Under the pieces are notes generated by a model. That model did no database searches. It was not told the origin of the DNA and saw only the letters and a list, made by a program, of their open reading frames with translations. This document shows, in pieces, positions 8,308 to 16,885 of a DNA stretch of 64,000 bases (its first letter is position 1; each line of letters begins with the position of its first letter). Source of the stretch: an uncultured Prevotellaceae bacterium. GTDB taxonomy: Bacteria; Bacteroidota; Bacteroidia; Bacteroidales; Bacteroidaceae. Both the position numbers and the translations under genes were made by a program. The DNA is taken from assembly GCA_902774795.1 (NCBI GenBank), contig CACYKA010000003.1, positions 62,001-126,000 of the forward strand, written 5' to 3'.

Positions 8308-8916
8308 TTACTCTTGAGGCTTTTCTTTCTTAGCCAGCATAACTACCTGGAAAACAAAATCTGTTATCCATTGCTGCGAGAAGCCTAAACGTTGGTTGTA
8401 CTTACGTACAGCAGCAACTGTCTTGAGAGTGCCGGCATCACTGTAGTCATTCTTGTTGAAAATATCAGCTACAGTCTTTTCCGTCATAGCATAGATGGCC
8501 TTCTTGAAAAATGAAGGCAGACGCATCTTGAATTTCATAAGATTACCCAACAACATCATGATGTCCTGAGTAAATCCCTGGAATTGGTACAGATAAGTCT
8601 GTACGTCCTGAAGTTTATGACAATTCTTGGCGATACTCCTGTCTATTTCCTTGAAAAAGGAGTCATCCATACCATACATACTCTTGAGCATCTTCTTACA
8701 TGCGGTTTTCTCGCCAATGCCCAGTTTGTTGTGCTCTGTACGCACTTTAAATGTTGATTTGAAGACACGTAAATCAGGAAGCATGGCAATATTGGTTATG
8801 CCTACTCCTGATGCTATTGCTGCTTGGAAATACACACGGACTAACATCATGTAATCCTGCATTCCACCTGTTTTTATCTTGTCTTCTTTCTTGCGAAATA
8901 ATGAAAATATACCCAT
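8308..8916 (-). CDS. Conserved hypothetical protein at the head of the zapA-rny operon
   Basis: The protein has 202 residues from the ATG and begins GIFSLFRKKEDK. It has no signal peptide and is largely helical, with a basic middle (KMRLPSFFKKAIY). I do not recognise a domain. I prefer the ATG at 8916 over an in-frame TTG four codons upstream because the TTG is part of the -7 element. As the first gene of a unit with zapA and rny, it may relate to division or RNA decay (inference only). Confidence 0.75.
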   Translation of the reverse strand: MGIFSLFRKKEDKIKTGGMQDYMMLVRVYFQAAIASGVGITNIAMLPDLRVFKSTFKVRTEHNKLGIGEKTACKKMLKSMYGMDDSFFKEIDRSIAKNCHKLQDVQTYLYQFQGFTQDIMMLLGNLMKFKMRLPSFFKKAIYAMTEKTVADIFNKNDYSDAGTLKTVAAVRKYNQRLGFSQQWITDFVFQVVMLAKKEKPQE

Positions 8917-8925
8917 AGTTGGCTG

Positions 8926-8933
8926 CAAATTTA
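8926..8933 (-). promoter_or_regulatory. -7 element for the zapA-rny operon
   Basis: On the minus strand this reads TAAATTTG, followed by nine bases and the ATG. The leader would be only a few nucleotides long. Confidence 0.55.
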
Positions 8934-9063
8934 AGAAAAAAAAGACAAAAAATATGCTTTACGTAATATTTTTTCACATTTTTTTACACAGAAGCCTGCA
9001 AAAATGGGGGATTTTGTAGTAAATCCCTTGTATAACTTAAGAAAAACAGTGGTGGAATATAAA

Positions 9064-9091
9064 GATGTAGGGATAATTATTCCTCTACATC
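9064..9091 (-). terminator. Hairpin at the end of the hypothetical gene downstream of kdsB
   Basis: GATGTAG pairs with CTACATC, with an inner GGA/TCC and one bulged base. On the minus strand the stem starts within the last codons of the upstream gene and is followed by TTTATATT. It is a moderate terminator candidate. Confidence 0.5.
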
Positions 9092-9835
9092 TCTTACTAT
9101 TGAAATTGCTCCTGAAAAGCGGCAGTAAATAGTCTCTAAGGCTGCGAGTTCCAGACATGTAAACAATGGAATACGGTGTTTTTCAAAAGTATTATCCAAT
9201 GTTTGCATAAATATATCTTCAGCCTTGTGGTATGGCTTTGTAAGGAAAGGAATTTCGTCTTGTGGAAAATCAAAGATATCTGATAGAATTGTTCCCTGCA
9301 TGTTTGCCATTGAGGTCATTTTTGTCTGTCTGAGCCAATGGTTGAGTTTCGTCGGATCAATAAGTTCTTTATTCATGCGCAGGAAACGTCCCAGGAATAG
9401 GATTCCCTCAACATTTATCTGTGTATCAATGGTATAGTCTGCATTCATTATGATGATATCAAGCAGTTGAAGTGTCTCGTCGGAGATATTTTCGATATCA
9501 TTCATTTCCTCCTCGCGGAGTTCTTCCCATCTGCGTTTTGAGATACTGTTCACAAGATATGCCTTTGAAGCATCAAAATTTCCTTCCAAGTCATATTTTG
9601 TATGTGTTGACAGCCCTACATCATCTACACTCGGCAGATTTTTTGCATTGTCGGGATCGGAATCTTTGATAAGTGCCATGCCATCTGCCAGATAAGTCTG
9701 TACATGATGTTCTTTGGCCATATTGCCTAGTATGTGCCACTTGTGCAGTGACATCGGAAGAATCTCATTGTTCTTACTCTTGAATGCCCCCGCACGAAGT
9801 AGTGTGATGTAGTTATCAATTATGATGGAATTCAT
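9077..9835 (-). CDS. Hypothetical protein co-transcribed with kdsB
   Basis: This is a soluble protein of 252 residues without a signal peptide. The N-terminal helices (DNYITLLRAGAF, then LHKWHILGNMAKEHHVQTYL) resemble the start of the uncharacterised nucleotidyltransferase family NTP_transf_5, where a Trp-x-x-x-x-x-Ala helix precedes His-x-Val. The catalytic nucleotidyltransferase motif is not obvious, so the assignment is weak. It starts eight bases after the kdsB stop. A link to surface sugar metabolism is possible only by context. Confidence 0.65.
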   Translation of the reverse strand: MNSIIIDNYITLLRAGAFKSKNNEILPMSLHKWHILGNMAKEHHVQTYLADGMALIKDSDPDNAKNLPSVDDVGLSTHTKYDLEGNFDASKAYLVNSISKRRWEELREEEMNDIENISDETLQLLDIIIMNADYTIDTQINVEGILFLGRFLRMNKELIDPTKLNHWLRQTKMTSMANMQGTILSDIFDFPQDEIPFLTKPYHKAEDIFMQTLDNTFEKHRIPLFTCLELAALETIYCRFSGAISIVRDVEE

Positions 9836-9843
9836 TAAAAGTG

Positions 9844-10605
9844 TTATCCTAATTTTAGTCTCTTAATAGCTTCGGACAAATCTTCAGGTGTGTCAATGCC
9901 AATAGTCTCCTGTGTTGTTTCTCCCACTTTAATCTTATAGCCGTTCTGCAGCCAGCGCAGTTGCTCCAGGCTTTCGGCAATCTCCAGCGATGACTGGGGT
10001 AGGGAAGTAACCTCCTTCAGGATGCTCCTCTTGTAGGCATACATTCCTATGTGTTTCAGGAAATCAAACGACTGTGGCCATTCTGCTTCTTCCTTACCGC
10101 GTACATAAGGTATCATTGAGCGGCTGAAATACATGGCAAATCCCATGTTGTCGAGGATTATCTTTGGAGAATTGGGATTCTTTATAGCCTCAAGTGTCTT
10201 GAATTTTATGCCCAAAGTAGCGATGTCGGTGGTAGGGTCATTGAAGCATTCGCACAGAGCCTGTATCTGCTCAGGCTGGATGAATGGCTCGTCACCCTGC
10301 ACGTTGACAATAACAGTGTTGTTGTCATCAATTTCAAATTCCTTGGCAAGCTGCAGTTTTTCTACAGCCTCCTCTATTCTGTCCGTGCCGCTCTTGTGGT
10401 CGGTACGTGTCATGACGGCATGTCCTCCGAATGATTTTACGTGCTCATAGATTCTTTCATCATCGGTTGCCACGCAAGCTGGAAGCTGTTTCGTAACCTG
10501 TTCATAGACCCTCTGAATAACACTTTTTTCTCCTAACATAGCCAATGGCTTACCAGGAAAACGTGTTGAGGCATACCTTGCTGGGATAATTGCGATAAAA
10601 TTCAT
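9844..10605 (-). CDS. kdsB: 3-deoxy-manno-octulosonate cytidylyltransferase
   Basis: KdsB activates Kdo as CMP-Kdo for lipid A/LPS core synthesis in the cytosol. The N-terminus IIPARYASTRFPGKPLAML is the nucleotide-binding signature. VNVQGDEPFIQPEQI holds the metal-binding Asp region, and GIDTPEDL near the C-terminus is typical. At 253 residues it has normal family length. Only four bases separate the start codon from a -7 element on the minus strand, so the mRNA is probably leaderless. Confidence 0.97.
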   Translation of the reverse strand: MNFIAIIPARYASTRFPGKPLAMLGEKSVIQRVYEQVTKQLPACVATDDERIYEHVKSFGGHAVMTRTDHKSGTDRIEEAVEKLQLAKEFEIDDNNTVIVNVQGDEPFIQPEQIQALCECFNDPTTDIATLGIKFKTLEAIKNPNSPKIILDNMGFAMYFSRSMIPYVRGKEEAEWPQSFDFLKHIGMYAYKRSILKEVTSLPQSSLEIAESLEQLRWLQNGYKIKVGETTQETIGIDTPEDLSEAIKRLKLG

Positions 10606-10609
10606 GCTG

Positions 10610-10617
10610 CAAAATTA
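10610..10617 (-). promoter_or_regulatory. -7 element abutting the kdsB start codon
   Basis: On the minus strand this reads TAATTTTG, then CAGC, then ATG. The spacing puts the predicted transcription start at the start codon. Confidence 0.6.
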
Positions 10618-10711
10618 CTAAAACTTTTCTCCTAGTCTGCGATATGGTGCATTATTTTCTAAAAAAACACTAAAAAATTGACGTATGATATGTTATTCAA
10701 TAATATTTTTG

Positions 10712-10719
10712 TATCTTTG
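10712..10719 (+). promoter_or_regulatory. -7 element for the MORN gene
   Basis: TATCTTTG is followed by GCAC and ATG at 10724. Four bases between promoter element and start codon again suggest a leaderless transcript. Confidence 0.6.
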
Positions 10720-10723
10720 GCAC

Positions 10724-11584
10724 ATGAAATTCGAAAAATCAACGACGATATATCTATTCAATATAGTTTTTTACTGCTTTTTGCTTGTATTCCCCAGTCT
10801 GGGTCTGCATGCTCAAAGTGATGCCATTACTACCGAGCAGGGCGTATATAGGGGGAAGATTTCAAAAGGTGAGCCCCACGGCCATGGCGTAATGTCCTAT
10901 AATAATGGAGATAAGTATGAAGGAGAGTACGTGAAGGGTAAGCGTCACGGTAAGGGTAAATATACATACTTCAGTGGCGAATACTATGAAGGTGACTGGA
11001 AAAATGATATCAAGAACGGTCGCGGCATCTTTGCATGGAAGGATGGAAGCAGGTATGACGGCTTATGGGTTGACAACAAGCGTGTGGGAAAAGGTGAATA
11101 TCGATATGCCACAGGTGATGTCTATACCGGCGGATGGCGTAATGACCTCCAGAATGGCAAGGGAATATACAAGTTCAGCAACGGTGATTCATACGAAGGA
11201 GATTATGTGAACGGTGAGCGTACAGGAGAGGGGGTATTCAAATATACCAATGGAGACAGATATGTCGGTCATTTCAGCCAAGGCCTGAAGAATGGTTCAG
11301 GAACCTTCGTTTGGGCAAACGGCGATGTTTATGTTGGCCAGTGGAAAGACGACAAAGAGAACGGTAAAGGCAGGCTCACCAAAAGAAATGGTGACATATG
11401 TGAAGGGACGTTTGTCAACGGAAAGTATGATGGAGAGATGACAATATATTATTCTAATGGGACGAAGTTCCATGGTACATACAGGAATGGAGTCCGCGAC
11501 GGCAAGGGAATAGAAATCTCAAGAGTCGGTCAGCGTAAGGAAGTAATATACAGTAACGGAGAATTAGTCAACAACCAAGAATAA
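10724..11584 (+). CDS. Exported MORN-repeat protein
   Basis: The protein has 286 residues from the ATG next to the promoter; an in-frame ATG 13 codons upstream lies before the promoter and is rejected. A signal peptide ends near GLHAQ. The rest is about ten MORN repeats of 22-23 residues with the pattern GDxYEGxxxNGxxxGxGxY. MORN repeats form extended beta sheets used for binding or as scaffolds; the partner is unknown. It is the first gene of a unit with yhcH-like and branching-enzyme genes, 13 bases before the next start. Confidence 0.85.
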   Translation: MKFEKSTTIYLFNIVFYCFLLVFPSLGLHAQSDAITTEQGVYRGKISKGEPHGHGVMSYNNGDKYEGEYVKGKRHGKGKYTYFSGEYYEGDWKNDIKNGRGIFAWKDGSRYDGLWVDNKRVGKGEYRYATGDVYTGGWRNDLQNGKGIYKFSNGDSYEGDYVNGERTGEGVFKYTNGDRYVGHFSQGLKNGSGTFVWANGDVYVGQWKDDKENGKGRLTKRNGDICEGTFVNGKYDGEMTIYYSNGTKFHGTYRNGVRDGKGIEISRVGQRKEVIYSNGELVNNQE

Positions 11585-11597
11585 ACCTTTATATATT

Positions 11598-12047
11598 ATG
11601 ATTATTGACACATTAGAAAACCTAAAGTACTACATTCCGCTCAATCCTTTGTTTGCGGACGTTGTGAAATTCATTGAAGAGAATGATCTCTTGAAGTTAG
11701 AGGCCGGAAAGCATGAGATTAAGGGCAAGGACCTCTTTGTTAACATCATCAATCAGAAAGGCAAGACCGTTGATGAGGCTGTGATGGAAACGCATAGGAA
11801 TATGCTCGACATTCAGATTCCGCTTGATGGCGATGAAACCTATGGCTATATGCCCCTTGGCGACATCGCGGTGAAGGCTGAGTATAATGCTGAGAAGGAT
11901 TTGACGAAATATCCTGAGCAGCCGAGTTCTACCTTTGTCAACTGCCATCCTGGAATGTTTGCCATGTTCCTGCCGCAGGACGGGCATACCCCATGCATAT
12001 CAAAGGCTCCTGAGTTCAAGAAGGCTGTCTTTAAAGTGAAAATGTAA
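11598..12047 (+). CDS. YhcH/YjgK/YiaL-family protein (DUF386)
   Basis: The 149-residue protein has the cupin-like YhcH fold: an opening IIDTLENLKYYIPLNPLFADV, then METHRNMLDIQIPLDGDETYGY and a C-terminal PGMFAMFLPQDGHTPCI, in which conserved His/Glu residues bind metal in the family. Relatives act in sialic acid or other sugar catabolism, possibly as epimerases or isomerases. The precise substrate cannot be read from sequence. It sits between the MORN and branching-enzyme genes on one transcript. Confidence 0.88.
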   Translation: MIIDTLENLKYYIPLNPLFADVVKFIEENDLLKLEAGKHEIKGKDLFVNIINQKGKTVDEAVMETHRNMLDIQIPLDGDETYGYMPLGDIAVKAEYNAEKDLTKYPEQPSSTFVNCHPGMFAMFLPQDGHTPCISKAPEFKKAVFKVKM

Positions 12048-12074
12048 CCAATAAATCTATTAAATATAAACGTT

Positions 12075-14279
12075 ATGAAATCTGAATCTCCAAAACACAT
12101 TGGCATCGTTGCCAATGACCCATGGCTTGAGCCATACGAAGATGCTATTCGTGGTCGTCATGACCATGCACTGTGGATGATAGACCATCTTACGAATGGT
12201 GGTAAGATGAAACTCTCTGATTTTGCTACGGGTTATCTGTATTACGGCCTTCATCGCAACGCTAAGGGCGAATGGATTTTCCGCGAGTGGGCTCCGAATG
12301 CTACTGAGATTTACCTTATCGGTGACTTCAACGGCTGGAAGGAATCTCCAAAGTATGCCCTGAAGAAGAGCAAGAACGGACAGGACTGGGAGATAAAGCT
12401 TTCCAAGACAGCCCTTAAGCACGGCGACCTCTACAAGATGCTCGTGAAGTGGGACGGTGGTCAGGGCGAGCGCATACCGGCATGGGTGCGCCGTGTTGTT
12501 CAGGACGATGAGACAAAGATATTCTCTGCTCAGGTATGGGCTCCGGAGAAAGAATATAAATGGAAGAAGAAGACTTTCAAGCCTGACACGACGCCGCTGC
12601 TTATCTACGAGTGCCACATTGGTATGGCGCAGGATGCAGAGAAGGTGGGCACATACAAGGAATTCAAAGACAATATCCTGCCGCGTATAATCAAGGAGGG
12701 ATACAACTGCGTACAGATTATGGCTATTCAGGAGCATCCTTATTACGGCTCTTTCGGATACCATGTGTCTAACTTCTTCGCTCCTTCAAGCCGCTTCGGT
12801 ACTCCTGAAGACCTGAAGGAACTTATAGATACCGCTCACCAGAACGGCCTCGCAGTCATCATGGACCTTGTTCACTCTCATGCTGTGAAGAATGAGGTCG
12901 AGGGACTCGGCAACCTGTGCGGTGATCCTAACCAGTATTTCTACCCCGGTGACCGTCGTGAGCACAACCAGTGGGACAGCCTCTGCTTCGACTATGGCAA
13001 GGACCAGGTGATACACTTCCTCCTGTCCAACTGTAAGTACTGGCTCGACGAATTCCACTTCGACGGCTTCCGCTTCGACGGCGTCACCTCCATGCTCTAT
13101 TACAACCACGGTCTGGGTGTTGACTTCGGCGGCTATGGCGACTATTTCAACGGCGGTCAGGACGATAATGCCCTCTGCTATCTCGCCCTTGCCAACAAAG
13201 TTATCCACGAGGTGAACAAGAATGCCATCACCATTGCTGAGGAGATGTCGGGCATGCCGGGTCTTGCTGCCAAGTTCGAAGACGGCGGCATGGGCTTCGA
13301 CTACCGCCTTGCTATGGGATTGCCTGACTACTGGATTAAGATGATCAAGGAAAAGAGCGACGAGCAGTGGAATCCGCGTGACATATTCTGGGAGATGACC
13401 AACCGCCGTGCCGACGAGAAGACCATCTCCTATGCCGAGTCTCACGACCAGGCACTCGTGGGTGACAAGACCATCATCTTCCGCCTTATCGATGCCGACA
13501 TGTACTGGCACTTCAAGAAGGGCGACGAGAACGAGATGGCACGCCGAGGCATTGCCCTGCATAAGATGATACGCCTCGTCACGTCTTCTACCATGGGAGG
13601 TGGCTACCTCAACTTCATGGGCAACGAATGGGGACACCCTGAATGGATTGACTTCCCACGCGAGGGTAACGGATGGAGCTGCAAGTATGCACGCCGTCAG
13701 TGGAACCTCGTCGATAACAAGGAACTGTGCTACCACTGGTTGGGCGACTTCGACCGCAAGATGATTGAGGTGATGAAGTCGCAGAAGAACTTCAACCTCA
13801 CTCCTGTGCAGGAGATATGGATTAACGAGGGTGACCAGATTATGGCCTTCATGCGTGGCGACCTGCTCTACGTATTCAATTTCTCACCCACACGCTCCTT
13901 CACCGATTACGGTTTCCTTGTACCTCTGGGCGAATACGACGTGGTGCTCAATACCGACTCTCCCGACTACGGCGGCTTCGGTTTTGCTGACGACAGCGTG
14001 GCACACTTCACCAACTTCGACCCGATGTATGCCAACGACGGCAAGGGCTGGCTCATGCTCTACATCCCTGCACGTTCGGCTGTTGTGCTGAAGAAGAAGG
14101 GCTCCAAGGCTCCTGTTCCGGCTCAGAAGAAGACCGTTCCGGCTGTCAAGGCGAAGGCTCCTGCCAAGAAGCATGACGTTGCCAAGGAAAAGGCTGCGGA
14201 GAAAGTACCGGCAGATGCGCTGACCGAGAAGAAGGCTAAGGCAGCAACAAAAGCAAAAAAATCCGCTGCCAAAAAGTAA
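12075..14279 (+). CDS. glgB: 1,4-alpha-glucan branching enzyme (GH13) with Lys/Ala-rich tail
   Basis: The enzyme forms alpha-1,6 branches in glycogen. The 734 residues comprise an N-terminal CBM48-like domain (~60-160), a GH13_8-type barrel with nucleophile D335 (GFRFDGVTS), acid/base E389 (IAEEMSG) and D458 (ESHD), and a C-terminal beta domain to ~670. The subtype is the one shared with eukaryotic branching enzymes. Unusually, residues 673-734 form a low-complexity tail with 21 Lys and 17 Ala, like a histone H1 tail. The stretch is GC-rich compared with the surface island downstream. A strong terminator follows. Confidence 0.94.
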   Translation: MKSESPKHIGIVANDPWLEPYEDAIRGRHDHALWMIDHLTNGGKMKLSDFATGYLYYGLHRNAKGEWIFREWAPNATEIYLIGDFNGWKESPKYALKKSKNGQDWEIKLSKTALKHGDLYKMLVKWDGGQGERIPAWVRRVVQDDETKIFSAQVWAPEKEYKWKKKTFKPDTTPLLIYECHIGMAQDAEKVGTYKEFKDNILPRIIKEGYNCVQIMAIQEHPYYGSFGYHVSNFFAPSSRFGTPEDLKELIDTAHQNGLAVIMDLVHSHAVKNEVEGLGNLCGDPNQYFYPGDRREHNQWDSLCFDYGKDQVIHFLLSNCKYWLDEFHFDGFRFDGVTSMLYYNHGLGVDFGGYGDYFNGGQDDNALCYLALANKVIHEVNKNAITIAEEMSGMPGLAAKFEDGGMGFDYRLAMGLPDYWIKMIKEKSDEQWNPRDIFWEMTNRRADEKTISYAESHDQALVGDKTIIFRLIDADMYWHFKKGDENEMARRGIALHKMIRLVTSSTMGGGYLNFMGNEWGHPEWIDFPREGNGWSCKYARRQWNLVDNKELCYHWLGDFDRKMIEVMKSQKNFNLTPVQEIWINEGDQIMAFMRGDLLYVFNFSPTRSFTDYGFLVPLGEYDVVLNTDSPDYGGFGFADDSVAHFTNFDPMYANDGKGWLMLYIPARSAVVLKKKGSKAPVPAQKKTVPAVKAKAPAKKHDVAKEKAAEKVPADALTEKKAKAATKAKKSAAKK

Positions 14280-14308
14280 AGGCCCTATATAATATATATA
14301 ATAAGGTG

Positions 14309-14347
14309 GAATCCCGCAGTAATCTGACTGTGGGATTCTTCTTTTTC
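14309..14347 (+). terminator. Rho-independent terminator after the branching-enzyme gene
   Basis: GAATCCCGCAG (14309-14319) pairs with CTGTGGGATTC (14328-14338), giving 11 pairs with one G-U and an eight-base loop, followed by TTCTTTTTC. Confidence 0.88.
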
Positions 14348-14390
14348 GCAGTTTCTGCTTTTTTTCTTTGCATAATTGAAAAATATTTTT

Positions 14391-14398
14391 TAATTTTG
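14391..14398 (+). promoter_or_regulatory. -7 element for the GH127-GH31 operon
   Basis: TAATTTTG is followed by seven bases and ATG at 14406, so the leader is at most a few nucleotides. Confidence 0.6.
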
Positions 14399-14405
14399 CA
14401 AACGC

Positions 14406-16832
14406 ATGAAGAAATTACATTCCCTGATATTACTTTTTGCCTTGATGGCGTGTGCCGAGACGGTGGCGCAGATTGAGGAAGTGCCGTTCACGGCGGTGCA
14501 TATCAACGACAGATTCTGGGCGCCGCGCATAGAGGTGAACCGCACCGTGAGCATACCGTCGGCTTTTCGCGAGTGCGAGAAGAACGGACGCTTCGACAAT
14601 TTTGCCATTGCCGCTGGCTTGATGCAAGGCGAGCATAGGGGTGACTTTTCCTTCGACGATACCGACCCGTATAAGGTCATAGAGGGTGCCAGCTATTCTT
14701 TGGCGGTGCACTATGACAAGCAGCTCGACGAATATCTGGACTCCGTAATCGCCATCATTGCCAAGGCTCAGGAGCCCGACGGATATCTGACCACATGCGT
14801 CACCAACAAGTGCTACCGGCTATCGGGCTGGTGGGGACGCTCAAAGTGGGAGAAGATAAACTCGCACGAGCTGTATAACTCCGGCCACCTCATAGAGAGT
14901 GCTGTGGCGCACTACCGCGCAACGGGGAAGAAGACTTTCCTCAGTGTTGCGATAAAGAATGCCGACCTTGTATGCAAGACCTTCGGCCCCAACGAGGGAC
15001 AGATACACCGCCCGGGCGGACACCCCATCATTGAGATGGCGCTGTGCAAGCTCTATAAGGTGACGGGCAACAGGAAATACCTTGAGGGTGCTAGGTACTT
15101 CGTTGAGGAGACGGGTCGCTGCACCGACGGCCACCGCCCCAGCATGTACTCACAGGACCACATGCCCATACTGCAGCAGCAGGAGATAGTGGGCCATGCC
15201 GTGCGTGCGGGCTACCTGTACAGCGGCGTTGCCGACGTGGCGGCGCTGACGGGCGACACTGCATACCAGACAGCCTTGCAATGCATCTGGGAAAATATGT
15301 CATCAAAGAAGCTGTTCATCACCGGCGGCATAGGCTCACGGGCACAGGGCGAGGGCTTCGGCCCTAACTACGAGCTGAACTCGCACACGGCATACTGCGA
15401 GACATGCGCCGCAATAGCCAATGTCTATTGGAACCATCGCATGTTCCTCGCTACGGGCGAGTCGAAGTACATGGACGTGGTGGAACGTGCCCTGTATAAC
15501 AACGTGCTGAGCGGAGTGAGCCTGAGCGGTGACAAGTTCTTCTATGACAATCCGCTGGAGTCCGGTGGCGAGCACGAGAGGCAGCGCTGGTTTGGCTGCG
15601 CCTGCTGCCCGGGCAACATCACACGCTTCATCGCCTCGGTGCCGGGGCTGGTTATGGGCTATAGGGCTAATGGGTCCAATGGGGCCAATAGGACAATTTT
15701 TATTAACCTCTATGTTCAGGGAACGGCAAAGGTGGGCGGACTGGAACTGGAGCAGACGACGGACTATCCGTGGGACGGCAAGGTGAGGATAAGGGTAGGC
15801 AAGGGCAGCGGCAGGTATGCCATAAAGCTGCGCGTGCCATCGTGGCTGAAGTCTTCGCCCACGAACAACAGCCTCTACACATACATAGACAGACCACGTC
15901 CCTATAGCGTCAGCGTGAACGGCAAGGCGTACTATCCCGAGAATACTGACTACGTGACACTCGACCGCAAATGGAAGGCCGGCGACGTGATAGACATCGA
16001 CTTCCCGATGGATGTCAGGCGCATCGTGGCCAACGACAATGCCGAAGACCTCCGTGGCAAGGTGTGCTTGGAGCGCGGCCCGATAGTATATTGCATCGAG
16101 GGTGGCAACCAGGTTGGCGGCACCGTCTTCGACAAGTATCTGCCAAACGACGGGCGGCATGAGTTCACGGCACACTATGAGCCGTCGCTGCTGGGCGGCG
16201 TCACCGTCATCGACACGAAAGGCCGCATGGTGAAGGCTGACGGCGATGTGACGGAGGTGGATATGCGCGCCATTCCCTATGCCGTGTGGAACAACAGCGG
16301 TCCGCAGCAGATGGAGGTATGGATAGCCGGCAGCCCTGCTACGGCATTGCCCACGCCGGAACCGACCATCGCAAGCCGTGCGCAGACCTTCAGCAACCGT
16401 GGAGCGATACAGAACGACGCCCCCGAGACGGCACCGGCGGACGGATGGGCTGGGGGAGTGAACGACCAGTGGGAGCCGAAACGCTCGTCGGACACTTCGA
16501 AGCCGTACCACTACTGGTGGCTGAAACGCGGAACGAAGGAGAGCATATCCTACAAATTCGACAAGGAATATGACGTGTCCAACGTGCAGGTGTATTGGCT
16601 CGACTTCGACCATTATGACGGAAATTTTCGCACGCCCGAGTCGTGGACGCTATACTACAAGGATGCCGACGGACAGTGGAAAGAGGTTGAGGATCATTCG
16701 CCATATACCGTAGATAGGGACAGATATAACTCTGTAGATTTCAGGAGCGTCACGACACGCGAGCTGAAAATTGTGGCGCAGCTGCGCGAAGGTGAGTCCG
16801 GCGGAGTGATAGAATGGAAGGTGAACAGGTGA
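14406..16832 (+). CDS. GH127 beta-L-arabinofuranosidase (DUF1680)
   Basis: This exported 808-residue hydrolase probably releases beta-L-arabinofuranose from plant glycans. The predicted zinc/nucleophile set is intact: E316, E332-x-C334 (CETC), and C400-C401 (GCACCPGN), in register with Glu322, Glu338, Cys340, Cys417 and Cys418 of the characterised Bifidobacterium enzyme HypBA1. The signal region could be cleaved after VAQ or processed at the lipobox-like LMAC. Residues ~680-808 look like an F5/8-type carbohydrate-binding module. An in-frame run of 9-bp GGGNCAAT-like units occurs at ~15665-15695 (RANGSNGAN). The partner gene downstream is GH31. Confidence 0.92.
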   Translation: MKKLHSLILLFALMACAETVAQIEEVPFTAVHINDRFWAPRIEVNRTVSIPSAFRECEKNGRFDNFAIAAGLMQGEHRGDFSFDDTDPYKVIEGASYSLAVHYDKQLDEYLDSVIAIIAKAQEPDGYLTTCVTNKCYRLSGWWGRSKWEKINSHELYNSGHLIESAVAHYRATGKKTFLSVAIKNADLVCKTFGPNEGQIHRPGGHPIIEMALCKLYKVTGNRKYLEGARYFVEETGRCTDGHRPSMYSQDHMPILQQQEIVGHAVRAGYLYSGVADVAALTGDTAYQTALQCIWENMSSKKLFITGGIGSRAQGEGFGPNYELNSHTAYCETCAAIANVYWNHRMFLATGESKYMDVVERALYNNVLSGVSLSGDKFFYDNPLESGGEHERQRWFGCACCPGNITRFIASVPGLVMGYRANGSNGANRTIFINLYVQGTAKVGGLELEQTTDYPWDGKVRIRVGKGSGRYAIKLRVPSWLKSSPTNNSLYTYIDRPRPYSVSVNGKAYYPENTDYVTLDRKWKAGDVIDIDFPMDVRRIVANDNAEDLRGKVCLERGPIVYCIEGGNQVGGTVFDKYLPNDGRHEFTAHYEPSLLGGVTVIDTKGRMVKADGDVTEVDMRAIPYAVWNNSGPQQMEVWIAGSPATALPTPEPTIASRAQTFSNRGAIQNDAPETAPADGWAGGVNDQWEPKRSSDTSKPYHYWWLKRGTKESISYKFDKEYDVSNVQVYWLDFDHYDGNFRTPESWTLYYKDADGQWKEVEDHSPYTVDRDRYNSVDFRSVTTRELKIVAQLREGESGGVIEWKVNR

Positions 16833-16866
16833 GATGTAAGATGTATGATGTTTGATGTATGATGTA
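16832..16866 (+). repeat. Heptamer array between GH127 and GH31 genes
   Basis: Five perfect units occur: AGATGTA twice, TGATGTT, then TGATGTA twice. The first base is the last base of the GH127 stop codon. The same unit family reappears at 62 kb (minus-strand sense GGCTGATG/TGATGTA). Confidence 0.88.
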
Positions 16867-16885
16867 TAACTACAAAATAAAGAAC

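Noticed and set aside
7715..8320. 6S RNA next to zapA as in proteobacteria
   Set aside because: The genes overlap or nearly touch and there is no room or visible hairpin for the RNA.
12786..13736. 316-codon open frame on the minus strand
   Set aside because: Shadow of the branching-enzyme gene; rich in Val/Ala/His as expected for antisense of that codon usage.
15336..16613. 425-codon open frame on the minus strand
   Set aside because: It is the antisense shadow of the GC-rich GH127 gene, with no promoter and a low-complexity translation.
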